Part shown: piece by piece, positions 8,779-18,155 of the stretch
Numbering within the stretch: position 1 is the first letter of the stretch
How the letters are laid out: the number at the start of each line of letters is the position of its first letter
Assembly (NCBI RefSeq): GCF_900185715.1
Contig: NZ_FYAS01000002.1
Coordinates: 1-64,000 of the forward strand
Direction: 5' to 3'
DNA length: 64,000 nucleotides
Origin: Allobosea sp. CS1GBMeth4
GTDB lineage: Bacteria > Pseudomonadota > Alphaproteobacteria > Rhizobiales > Beijerinckiaceae
The notes under the pieces: model-generated
Database searches by the model: none
What the model saw: the letters and a program-made list of their open reading frames with translations, nothing else
What the model was told of the DNA's origin: nothing
Program-made: the position numbers and the translations under genes

Positions 8779-9291
8779 CTATTGCAGCAGCAGTTCCTTG
8801 AAGAGGACGGCGTCGACCTTGGCCGGGTAGACGGTGACGTTCACCCGGCGCAGCAGCTCCTCCTTGAGCCGGTACATGCCGGCGGAGCCCTCGAGATCGG
8901 ACGGGCGGAGCTCGCGCATGAAGACCTGGAAGGCGTCCTCGACGCGCGGCAGCAGCGGCTTGACCTGATCGGAGGTCTTCGGGTCGGCGATCTCGAGGAC
9001 GACCTTGATCTTGACGATCGGCTGGCGGTCCTGCTGCGGGCCGGCCGAGATGCCGATCATCATGTCCTTCATCTCGACGAAGGTGATCTGCTTCTTGGCC
9101 GCCGCGGCCGCCGCCTCGGCGCTCATCTCCTCGGCGGGCTTCTTCTTGATGAAGAAGAACCAGCCGCCGCCGAGCATGGCGACGAGCGCCACGGCGCCGC
9201 CGATCATGACGAGCTTCTTCTTGCCGGACTTCGGCGCCTCCTCGGCGCCGCCCTCGGCGGCTTCGTCGTCCTTGTTCGCCTTCTTGGCCAT
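8779..9291 (-). CDS. fliL: FliL, flagellar basal-body-associated membrane protein
   Basis: FliL surrounds the stator units and supports torque. The chosen start, MAKKANKDDE, gives 170 residues; an upstream in-frame ATG adds 21 Arg/Gly-rich residues unlike FliL. A Lys/Glu-rich cytoplasmic head is followed by one membrane helix (LVMIGGAVALVAMLGGGWFFFI, about residues 26-48). The periplasmic stomatin-like domain ends in the FliL-typical region EELLRRVNVTVYPAKVDAVLFKELLLQ. It is the first gene of the leftward operon fliL-fliM-DUF6468-motE. Its promoter must lie in the 287-bp region shared with flgF, where a TTAA-N7-TTAA box occurs about 70 bp upstream. Confidence 0.93.
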   Translation of the reverse strand: MAKKANKDDEAAEGGAEEAPKSGKKKLVMIGGAVALVAMLGGGWFFFIKKKPAEEMSAEAAAAAAKKQITFVEMKDMMIGISAGPQQDRQPIVKIKVVLEIADPKTSDQVKPLLPRVEDAFQVFMRELRPSDLEGSAGMYRLKEELLRRVNVTVYPAKVDAVLFKELLLQ

Positions 9292-9360
9292 CTCGACTCG
9301 CCCACCCGGAGCGGGCGCCGTCCGGGCCCGCCTCTCTCCGCCGACCCTGCCCAATTACGG

Positions 9361-9375
9361 TTAACGGCCCGTTAA
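9361..9375. promoter_or_regulatory. CtrA box between fliL and flgF
   Basis: The site TTAACGGCCCGTTAA is a perfect hyphenated palindrome and an exact match to the CtrA consensus TTAA-N7-TTAA. It lies 70 bp upstream of fliL and 204 bp upstream of flgF. CtrA is the cell-cycle and motility response regulator of alphaproteobacteria. Because the site is palindromic it could serve either gene; distance favours fliL. Confidence 0.6.
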
Positions 9376-9483
9376 GCCGGGCAATTCTTGCCCAGTCGTT
9401 TCTGCCGGGCGGACGAGTCCGACCCGGCGGCGGACAAGGGGTGATCTGGCGGGATATCGAGCGATATCAAACACATATCGCGA

Positions 9484-9509
9484 TTAACCATGTTGGCATG
9501 TCGCTTGCC
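9484..9509 (+). promoter_or_regulatory. Sigma-54 promoter for flgF with an adjacent CtrA half-site
   Basis: The block TGGCATG-TCGC-TTGC has the sigma-54 layout TGGCACG-N4-TTGC, with GG and GC in the required 12-base register. It is at 9494-9508, about 70 bp upstream of the flgF GTG. Just upstream, 9484-9491 reads TTAACCAT, the CtrA half-site 8-mer. Together these suggest sigma-54 transcription of the flgFGAH operon, possibly modulated by CtrA or FlbD. No enhancer site was identified with certainty. Confidence 0.6.
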
Positions 9510-9578
9510 ACCCGATTGTCGTGGCCACCGCGCTGGGGAGCGTCGGGGCGGTCACGGGACAGATCGGGAGCAGGAGCC

Positions 9579-10322
9579 GTGGAAAACGCGCTTCTCGTCA
9601 GCCTGTCGCGCCAGATGGCTCTGGCGCGCGAGCTCGACGTCATCGCCAACAACGTCGCCAATGTCGGCACGAACGGCTTCAAGGCGCGCTCGGCGCGCTT
9701 CGCCGAATACATGTCGCCGACGGCGCGCGCCGACACCTTCCCGACGCAGGACCGCCGGCTCTCCTACGTCATCGACAAGGGCACGCCGATCGACCTGTCG
9801 CAGGGCATGATCGAGCGCACGGGCAACCCGCTCGACGTCGCGCTGCAGGGCGACAACTACCTCGTCGTCCAGACCCCGCAGGGCGAGCGCTACACCCGCG
9901 CCGGTTCCCTCGAGATCAACGGCCGCGGCCAGCTGGCGACGCAGGCGGGCCACGCCGTGCTGGGCGATGGCGGGCCGATCGTCTTCGGCTCGACCGAGAG
10001 CAACCTGCGCATCGCCACCGACGGCACGGTGTCCTCCGACCAGGGCCAGCGCGGCAAGCTGCGCATCGTGCGCTTCGACAATCCCGCCGCTCTCGCCAGT
10101 GACGGCAGCAACCTGTTCTCCTCGGCCACCGCGGCCCAGCCCGCCGGCCCGCAGGCGCGGCTGGAGACCGGGGCGGTCGAGCGCTCCAACGTCAAGGCCG
10201 TGGTCGAGATGACCCGGCTGGTCGAGGTCCAGCGCGCCTATCAGACGCTGTCGGCGATGATGGGCCGGACCGATGAACTGCGCGCCAAGGCGATCTCCCG
10301 CCTGGCCGATCAGCAAGCCTGA
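9579..10322 (+). CDS. flgF: FlgF, proximal rod protein
   Basis: FlgF builds the proximal rod of the flagellar basal body. I chose the GTG at 9579 because the protein then begins (M)ENALLVSLSRQMAL, the normal FlgF N-terminus; the longer frame from 9441 adds 46 unrelated residues. A GGGAGCAGGAG stretch upstream supplies the ribosome site. At 247 residues it has the expected length. The rod-type N-terminal motif ARELDVIANNVANVGTNGFKA is at about residues 15-35, and the C-terminal rod/hook helix (VEMTRLVEVQRAYQTLSAMM) is present. It is followed by flgG after 21 bp and heads the flgF-flgG-flgA-flgH operon, downstream of the sigma-54 site. Confidence 0.95.
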   Translation: MENALLVSLSRQMALARELDVIANNVANVGTNGFKARSARFAEYMSPTARADTFPTQDRRLSYVIDKGTPIDLSQGMIERTGNPLDVALQGDNYLVVQTPQGERYTRAGSLEINGRGQLATQAGHAVLGDGGPIVFGSTESNLRIATDGTVSSDQGQRGKLRIVRFDNPAALASDGSNLFSSATAAQPAGPQARLETGAVERSNVKAVVEMTRLVEVQRAYQTLSAMMGRTDELRAKAISRLADQQA

Positions 10323-10343
10323 CGCGGCAAGGAGCCCTAAGCC

Positions 10344-11132
10344 ATGCGCGCCCTCTACACCGCCGCCACCGGCATGATGGCCCAGGAACTCAACGTCCAG
10401 GTCATCTCCAACAATATCGCGAACGTGCGCACCACCGGCTACAAGCGCCAGCGCATCCATTTCCAGGACCTGCTCTACGAGCATGTCCGCCGGGCCGGCA
10501 CGCAGACCTCCGACCAGAACACGCAGCTTCCCGCCGGCACCTTCGTCGGCTCGGGCGTCAAGACCTCGTCGACCGGGCGGGTTATGAGCCAGGGCAACCT
10601 GACGCCGACCGAGAAGCAGTACGACGTCGCGATCCGTGGCGAGGGCTTCTTCCGCATCCAGCTGCCGGACGGTCGCACCGCCTATTCGCGCGACGGCTCC
10701 TTCGACCTCGACAGCCAGGGCCGCCTGGTCACCCGCGACGGCTATGTCGTCCAGCCGGGCATCACCGTCCCGAACAACGCGACCGGCGTCTCGATCAATG
10801 CGCAGGGCACGGTCGAGGTGAGCCTGCCGGGCCAGACCGCGCCGCAGCAGCTCGGCCAGATCCAGCTCACCCGCTTCATCAACAAGGTCGGGCTCGAATC
10901 GATCGGCGACAACCTGTTCATCGAGACCGCCGGCTCCGGCCCGGCGATCGACGGGCTCGGCGGCGAGGAAGGCTTCGGCACGCTGCAGCAGAACTATCTC
11001 GAAGAAGGCAACGTCCAGGCCGTCACCGAGCTCTCCGCCCTGATCGCGGCCCAGCGCGCCTACGAGATGAACTCCAAGGTGATCTCGGCCGCCGACCAGA
11101 TGATGCAGTCCACCACGCAGATCATGCGCTGA
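10344..11132 (+). CDS. flgG: FlgG, distal rod protein
   Basis: FlgG forms the distal rod that crosses the periplasm. The 262-residue product begins MRALYTAATGMMAQELNVQVISNNIANV, the classical FlgG N-terminus, and ends with the rod C-terminal helix LSALIAAQRAYEMNSKVISAADQMM. The middle holds the FlgG motif GRVMSQGNLTPTEKQYDVAI and GEGFFRI. A GGAGCC ribosome site precedes the ATG. It lies 21 bp after flgF and 15 bp before the chosen flgA start. Identification is secure. Confidence 0.98.
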   Translation: MRALYTAATGMMAQELNVQVISNNIANVRTTGYKRQRIHFQDLLYEHVRRAGTQTSDQNTQLPAGTFVGSGVKTSSTGRVMSQGNLTPTEKQYDVAIRGEGFFRIQLPDGRTAYSRDGSFDLDSQGRLVTRDGYVVQPGITVPNNATGVSINAQGTVEVSLPGQTAPQQLGQIQLTRFINKVGLESIGDNLFIETAGSGPAIDGLGGEEGFGTLQQNYLEEGNVQAVTELSALIAAQRAYEMNSKVISAADQMMQSTTQIMR

Positions 11133-11147
11133 CGAAGGATGAGCCAG

Positions 11148-12176
11148 ATGATCCGCTCCGTTCTCCTCATCGCAGCCATCACCGCGCTTCCCGCCATGGC
11201 GCCGGCGCAGACGGCGGCTCCGGCCGGCGAGCGCGCCTCCGCGGCGGTGCCGGCCGCCGCCAAGCTCAGGCTGAAATCCGACCTCATCCTGGCGCGCGAC
11301 ATCGTCAGCTTCGGCGACCTGATCGCCGGGCTGTCGCCGCAGGACGGGGCGCTGCCGGCCTTTCGGGCGCCGGCGCTCGGCGAGACCGGCACCATCCAGG
11401 TCGGCCGCATCGTCGACGCGGCAGTGAAGCAGGGCATCCTGCGCGACGCACTGGAGCTCGACAGCCAGGGCGTCGCCCAGGTGGTGGTGACCCGGGCGGC
11501 GCGCCGGATCACCGGGCTCGACGTCGAGGCGGCGGTGAAGTCGGCCCTGCTCGAGCGCTTCGGCTTCGACGGACGCGCCTTCGCCCTGCTGCTCGACGGC
11601 GGCGCGCCCTCAGTCGTGGTCGAGCCGGAGCTGACCGGCGACCTCACCGCGCTCGATCTGAACTATGATGCGCGCAGCCGCCGCGTCACCGGCCGGCTGA
11701 CCATGCCGGGCAGCGCCGCGACGCGGCTGAAGCCGGTGCGCGTTTCCGGACAGCTGGTCGAGACCGCCGAGGTCGTGGTGCCGCTGCGCACGATCGCCCG
11801 CGGCGAGACGCTGAACGCCGGCGACGTCACCCTCGAGCGCCGCCCGCGCGATACGCAGTTCAACGACGCGCTCGGCGAGACGAAGGCGGCGATCGGCAAG
11901 GTCGCCAAGCGCATGCTCGTCGCGGGCTCGGTGCTGCGCAGCGGCGACGTCCAGCGCGAGGAGGTCGTCGGACGCGGCGAGATCGTCACCATCGTCTACG
12001 AGGCACGCGGCGTCGCGATCAGCATGCGCGGCCGCGCCAACGAGGCCGGCGCGATCGGCGACGTCATCTCGATCACCAACCCCCAGTCGAAGCGCGTGCT
12101 GCAGGGAACCGTCACCGGTCCCGGGCGCGTCAATGTCAGCCCGCAGGGCGGCGGCCTGATCGCCGCCGCCCGCTGA
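11148..12176 (+). CDS. flgA: FlgA, P-ring assembly chaperone
   Basis: FlgA is the periplasmic chaperone for P-ring (FlgI) assembly. Two ATGs compete. The one at 11148 has GAAGGA 8 bases upstream, while the one at 11139 overlaps that ribosome site, so 11148 is preferred (342 residues). A signal peptide (MIRSVLLIAAITALPAMAPAQ) is evident. The C-terminal part carries the SAF-type domain of FlgA: VVPLRTIARGETLNAGDV, then MLVAGSVLRSGDVQ, REEVVGRGEIVTIVYE and ANEAGAIGDVISITN. The N-terminal half is longer and more divergent than in enterics, as is common in alphaproteobacteria. It belongs to the flgFGAH operon. Confidence 0.93.
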   Translation: MIRSVLLIAAITALPAMAPAQTAAPAGERASAAVPAAAKLRLKSDLILARDIVSFGDLIAGLSPQDGALPAFRAPALGETGTIQVGRIVDAAVKQGILRDALELDSQGVAQVVVTRAARRITGLDVEAAVKSALLERFGFDGRAFALLLDGGAPSVVVEPELTGDLTALDLNYDARSRRVTGRLTMPGSAATRLKPVRVSGQLVETAEVVVPLRTIARGETLNAGDVTLERRPRDTQFNDALGETKAAIGKVAKRMLVAGSVLRSGDVQREEVVGRGEIVTIVYEARGVAISMRGRANEAGAIGDVISITNPQSKRVLQGTVTGPGRVNVSPQGGGLIAAAR

Positions 12177-12210
12177 CCCCACCCGATCGCTCCAGTTGCG
12201 GACCGTAGCC

Positions 12211-12951
12211 ATGACCCGGACCAACCCTCTCGCCATCCCCGCGACCCTCGGCCTCTGCCTGCTCCTGGGCGCCTGCGGCGCCGCCGATCGGCTCGCCAAT
12301 GTCGGCCAGGCGCCGGCGCTGTCGCCGATCGAGGACCCGACCGCGGTCAAGGGCTACAAGCCGGTGCAGATGCCGATGCCGGCGGTGGAGCATGCCTCCT
12401 TCGCGCCCAACTCGCTCTGGCGCACCGGCTCGCGCGCCTTCTTCAAGGACCAGCGCGCGCGCCTCGTCGGCGATCTCGTCACCGTCAAGGTCAAGGTCAC
12501 CGACCGGGCCCAGCTCGACAACACCACCAAGCGCAGCCGCAAGAACGGCGAGGATTTCGGTGCCGAGAACTTCTTCGGAACCGAGAGCAAGTGGAAGAAG
12601 AACGCCGATCCCAGCGCGCTGCTGAAGCTGGATTCGGATTCCTCCAGCGAGGGCTCCGGCTCGGTCCGCCGGGCCGAGCAGCTCGCCACCAATGTCGCGG
12701 CCGTCGTCACCCAAACCCTGCCGAACGGCAATCTCGTCATCGAGGGCAAGCAGGAGATCAGGGTCAATTTCGAGGTGCGCGAACTGATCGTCGCCGGCGT
12801 GATCCGGCCGGAGGACATCGAATCCGACAATACGATCGAGTCGACCAAGATCGCCCAGGCCCGCATCGCCTATGGCGGCCGCGGCCAGATCACCGATGTC
12901 CAGCAGCCGCGCTACGGCCAGCAGGTGATGGATATCCTGCTGCCCTTCTGA
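12211..12951 (+). CDS. flgH: FlgH, L-ring lipoprotein
   Basis: FlgH forms the outer-membrane L-ring bushing of the flagellum. Translation from the ATG at 12211 gives 246 residues with a lipoprotein signal peptide ending in the lipobox LLGAC, the lipidated Cys being residue 22. An in-frame TTG 15 bases upstream is less likely. FlgH blocks follow: SLWRTGSRAFFKDQRARLVGDLVTV, then AEQLATNVAAVVTQTLPNGNLVIEG, NFEVRELIVAGVIRPEDIESDNTI, and the C-terminal RIAYGGRGQITDVQQPRYGQQV. It is the last gene of the flgFGAH operon and is followed by a strong terminator at 13092-13122. Confidence 0.97.
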   Translation: MTRTNPLAIPATLGLCLLLGACGAADRLANVGQAPALSPIEDPTAVKGYKPVQMPMPAVEHASFAPNSLWRTGSRAFFKDQRARLVGDLVTVKVKVTDRAQLDNTTKRSRKNGEDFGAENFFGTESKWKKNADPSALLKLDSDSSSEGSGSVRRAEQLATNVAAVVTQTLPNGNLVIEGKQEIRVNFEVRELIVAGVIRPEDIESDNTIESTKIAQARIAYGGRGQITDVQQPRYGQQVMDILLPF

Positions 12952-13091
12952 CCGGCCCTTCCCGGACTCCCGGCGCGACGGCGACGCTCCCCACGTTCAA
13001 CGCCTTCGCGCCGGGCCGGCGGTCTCTCCCGAGCCGCCCTTCCTCCCGGCCGCCCGCCACGCTCCCCAAGCCATCCAAGGCTGGCGGCCAG

Positions 13092-13122
13092 AAGCCCCGC
13101 GCTCTCCCGCGCGGGGCTTTTC
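13092..13122. terminator. Terminator between flgH and oxyR (probably bidirectional)
   Basis: Stem arms AGCCCCGCGC and GCGCGGGGCT enclose a 6-base loop, followed by TTTT on the plus strand. flgH and oxyR converge here, so the hairpin can end both transcripts; the T-run favours flgH. Confidence 0.85.
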
Positions 13123-13126
13123 GTTC

Positions 13127-14095
13127 TCACTCCGGGCGCGGGGATCCTTCCGCGGGTTCCCGGGCCGGAGCGGCTGCCGAGGCGTCACCGGCCTGCCGCA
13201 GCGCGCCGGCCGACCGGCGGACCATGTCGGAGATCCCGAGCAATTGCTTCGCCAGCGGGCTGGTCTTGCGCCAGACCATGCCGATGGTGCGGGACGGTTC
13301 GGGCTCGCCGAAGCGCGCCACCGACACCGAGGCCGAGCGGGTCTCGACCGCGACGGCCATGTCCGGGATCAGGGTGACGCCGAGGCCGGCATCGACCATC
13401 TGCACCAGCGTCGACAGCGAGCTCGCGTCGAGCAGGTCGCGCGGCGGCATGGTGCGCGGCTTGGCATTGCAGAACGACAGCGCCTGCTCGCGAAAGCAAT
13501 GGCCCTCCTCGAGGAGCAGGAGCCGCATCTCGCGAAGCGCCTCGCGATCGGGAACGGGCTTTCCCGCATCCGCTCGCGGCCTGACGAGGACGAAGCCCTC
13601 GGTGAACAGGGCGATCTCGTCCAACGACGGCTCCGAGACCGGCAGGGCGACGATCGCCAGGTCGAGCCGGCCGTCGTTCAGCTCCTCGACGAGCTTCGGC
13701 GTCAGCGTCTCGCGGACATGCAGGTCGAGGCCGCCATGGAGGCGGGTGAGGTCGCCGATCAGACTCGGCAGCAGATAGGGCGCCACGGTCGGAATCACGC
13801 CGATGCGCAGTTTTCCGACGAGGCCGCTGCGCGAGGCGCGCGCATAGCCTTCGAGCTCGTCGAGCCCCAGCAGGATGTCCTTGGAGCGCTGAGCGATCTC
13901 CTCGCCGAAGCCGGTCAGGCGAACCCGGCGCCTGTCCCGCTCGAACAGCTCGGCTCCGAGCTCTTCCTCCAGCGCCTTGATCTGCATGGACAAGGCCGGC
14001 TGCGAGATGGCGCAGGCGTCGGCCGCGCGGCCGAAATGGCCGTGCCGGGCCAGCGCCTCGAAGTAGCGAAGCTGCTTGAAAGTCAGATTTGTCAT
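13127..14095 (-). CDS. oxyR: OxyR, peroxide-sensing LysR-type activator
   Basis: OxyR activates peroxide-defence genes when a disulphide forms between two cysteines. This 322-residue protein has an N-terminal LysR HTH (QLRYFEALARHGHFGRAADACAISQPALSMQI). It also has the diagnostic redox segment EEGHCFREQALSFC, with C200 and C209 in the same spacing as C199/C208 of E. coli OxyR. The last 20 residues (AAAPAREPAEGSPRPE) are a disordered extension beyond the usual family end. It is divergent from katG across 96 bp, the classic OxyR-target arrangement, so direct activation of katG and autoregulation are expected. Confidence 0.95.
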   Translation of the reverse strand: MTNLTFKQLRYFEALARHGHFGRAADACAISQPALSMQIKALEEELGAELFERDRRRVRLTGFGEEIAQRSKDILLGLDELEGYARASRSGLVGKLRIGVIPTVAPYLLPSLIGDLTRLHGGLDLHVRETLTPKLVEELNDGRLDLAIVALPVSEPSLDEIALFTEGFVLVRPRADAGKPVPDREALREMRLLLLEEGHCFREQALSFCNAKPRTMPPRDLLDASSLSTLVQMVDAGLGVTLIPDMAVAVETRSASVSVARFGEPEPSRTIGMVWRKTSPLAKQLLGISDMVRRSAGALRQAGDASAAAPAREPAEGSPRPE

Positions 14096-16456
<2,361 letters not shown>

Positions 16457-16464
16457 GCGAGAAG

Positions 16465-16500
16465 GGCTCGACGGCCGTCGCGTGCAGCGGCCGTCGAGCC
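16465..16500. terminator. Long perfect hairpin after katG
   Basis: Arms GGCTCGACGGCCG and CGGCCGTCGAGCC (13 bp, no mismatch) flank a 10-base loop just after the katG stop. There is no T-run. It may assist the terminator that follows or protect the katG mRNA end. Confidence 0.6.
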
Positions 16501-16520
16501 GGAGGCCGTCGTCCCGATGC

Positions 16521-16553
16521 AAAAGGCCCCGCAGCGTCGCTGCGGGGCCTTCT
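16521..16553. terminator. Bidirectional terminator between katG and dksA
   Basis: Arms AAGGCCCCGCAGC and GCTGCGGGGCCTT with a 3-base loop form a 13-bp stem flanked by A-rich sequence on the left and T-rich on the right. It is therefore a rho-independent terminator for both converging genes. Confidence 0.88.
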
Positions 16554-16579
16554 TGCTGGCGAAGGTTTTCGCGATGGCT

Positions 16580-17002
16580 TCAATCGTCGCGGAAGACCCG
16601 CTCGTTGCGCTCGTGACGCTCCTGCGCCTCGAGCGAAAGCGTCGCGATCGGGCGAGCCTCCAGGCGCTTGAGCGAGATCGGCTCGCCGGTCTCCTCGCAA
16701 TAGCCATAGGAGCCGTCCTCGATCCGGGCGAGCGCGGCGTCGATCTTGGAGATCAGCTTGCGCTGGCGGTCGCGGGCGCGCAGCTCGATGGCGCGGTCGG
16801 TCTCGGAGGAGGCGCGGTCGGCGATGTCCGGATGGTTCTCGCTCTCGCTCTGCAGGGTGACCAGGGTCTCCTTGGCCTCCTTGAGGATCTCCTCCTTCCA
16901 GGCGAGCAGCTTGCCGCGGAAATATTCGCGCTGCCGCTCGTTCATGAACGGCTCGCTGTCGGAGGGCTTGTAGTCAGGGTCGAGACTGATCTGCTTCGAC
17001 AT
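16580..17002 (-). CDS. dksA: DksA, RNA polymerase-binding stringent-response factor (one-Cys type)
   Basis: DksA enters the RNA polymerase secondary channel and, with ppGpp, resets promoter choice in starvation. The start MSKQISLDPDYKPSDSEPF gives 140 residues; the longer frame from 17344 is unsupported. Residues about 20-100 form the coiled coil (QREYFRGKLLAWKEEILKEAKETL), with a D-x-x-D-x-A tip region at DIADRAS. In the C-terminal zinc-finger fold (GSYGYCEETGEPISLKRLEARP) only one cysteine remains of the classical four. This degenerate finger is common in alphaproteobacterial DksA and need not mean loss of function. It converges on katG. Confidence 0.93.
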   Translation of the reverse strand: MSKQISLDPDYKPSDSEPFMNERQREYFRGKLLAWKEEILKEAKETLVTLQSESENHPDIADRASSETDRAIELRARDRQRKLISKIDAALARIEDGSYGYCEETGEPISLKRLEARPIATLSLEAQERHERNERVFRDD

Positions 17003-17150
17003 GGCAGGCCTTCTGCATGAACGTCCGCTCGAAGGCCCCGACGGCATTGCCGTGTCGAGGCCGCCGATTTGGTGGCCCTTATAGCGATTGGTCACATCGG
17101 GAACAATCGCTTTCGCGCGGCTGCGGACGAGCCGGCAAATCGCTGGAAAA

Positions 17151-18155
17151 TCAGCGCAATCCCATGACCGCCGCGGCGATGTCGGCGGCGAGCGGCACGG
17201 CGATCTTCCGCCGGTAGTGGGTGTGGTCGAAATAGTTGTCCGGCTCTCGATTCTCCGGCCGGTCGATGCGCCAGTCGACCAGGGCGGTGCGCGGCCGGCT
17301 CGCGGCGAGCCGCGCATAGGCGTCGCGGCAGGCGGCGTCGGCAACCGCGCCGGGCGTGCCGGGGACGGGCAGGGCGGAGACGTAGTTCGGCGGCCGCACC
17401 AGCACGAGGGGGACGTCCGGCGCCAGCCTGTCGAGCAGTGCGCGCAGCGCGGCGGCCGCCGGGAAGGGGCCGGCGAGATTGCCGCCGCTGGTGTCGAGCG
17501 GCTCGAGCAGCCTGGCCCGGCGGGCGGGGTCGCTGTGGAAGCCCTGGACCTCGTAGCCGGCCTCGTAGTCCCAGTAGCCGTCGGGCCTGGCGCGTTCGGG
17601 CGCTTTCGCCGTCAGGTAGCGCAGCCGGCGCAGCGTCTCCTCGAGCACGTCGAAGCGCATCAGCCCGGCGAGGTAGCGCGCGGTCGAGCGCTCGAACAGC
17701 CAGAAGGGGAAGGGCTTCTCGGTCGCCAGCGTCGGATCGGGCGTGCACCAGCGCACGTCGATGCCGATCACCAGCGCCCCGGCCGGCTCGCGGCGGTGGC
17801 GCAGGAACCAGTCGAGCAGGACGAGCGCCTCGCGTGGGCCGGTGGCGGGGGCGATCAGCGAGACGAAGGCAATGCCGGTCTGCCGCGTCAGCTGTTCGGG
17901 CGAGACCAGCTGGATATGCGAATTGCCGAAGATCGCGCCGGCGAAATGCGGGTCGCGGCCGCGGCTGGCGGCGGCGGTGCGCGGCCCCTGCGGGCTGACG
18001 CCGGCCTTGAGCGCCAGCGGCGAGCGGCCGCTGTCATAGGGGTCGACGAGGAAGGCGAGCGCCAGCAGCGCGGTGGCGAGGAGGATCGCCGCCCCGAGGA
18101 AGGTGCGGCCGAAGCCGCGCCAGCGTGCGTCAGAACTGGAAGTAGATGAACTCAT
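17151..18155 (-). CDS. SGNH-hydrolase-like partner of the MBOAT O-acyltransferase
   Basis: 334 residues with an N-terminal membrane anchor (FLGAAILLATALLALAFL, about residues 19-37) and an extracytoplasmic catalytic-looking domain. GNSH at residues 77-80 supplies a Ser79 nucleophile in the GDS-like position, and FDHTH near the C-terminus gives a D310-x-x-H313 pair as in SGNH block V. Such proteins (AlgJ/AlgX- or DltD-like) accept acyl groups from a membrane MBOAT protein and place them on an exported polymer. The start overlaps the end of the MBOAT gene by 26 bases, so the two are coupled. The substrate is not evident: no polysaccharide synthase lies nearby. Specific family unnamed. Confidence 0.7.
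   Translation of the reverse strand: MSSSTSSSDARWRGFGRTFLGAAILLATALLALAFLVDPYDSGRSPLALKAGVSPQGPRTAAASRGRDPHFAGAIFGNSHIQLVSPEQLTRQTGIAFVSLIAPATGPREALVLLDWFLRHRREPAGALVIGIDVRWCTPDPTLATEKPFPFWLFERSTARYLAGLMRFDVLEETLRRLRYLTAKAPERARPDGYWDYEAGYEVQGFHSDPARRARLLEPLDTSGGNLAGPFPAAAALRALLDRLAPDVPLVLVRPPNYVSALPVPGTPGAVADAACRDAYARLAASRPRTALVDWRIDRPENREPDNYFDHTHYRRKIAVPLAADIAAAVMGLR

Noticed and set aside
9380..9394. A second sigma-54-like site for fliL (TGGGCAA...TTGC on the minus strand)
   Set aside because: GG and GC are 11 rather than 12 bases apart, and that register is strict in sigma-54 promoters.
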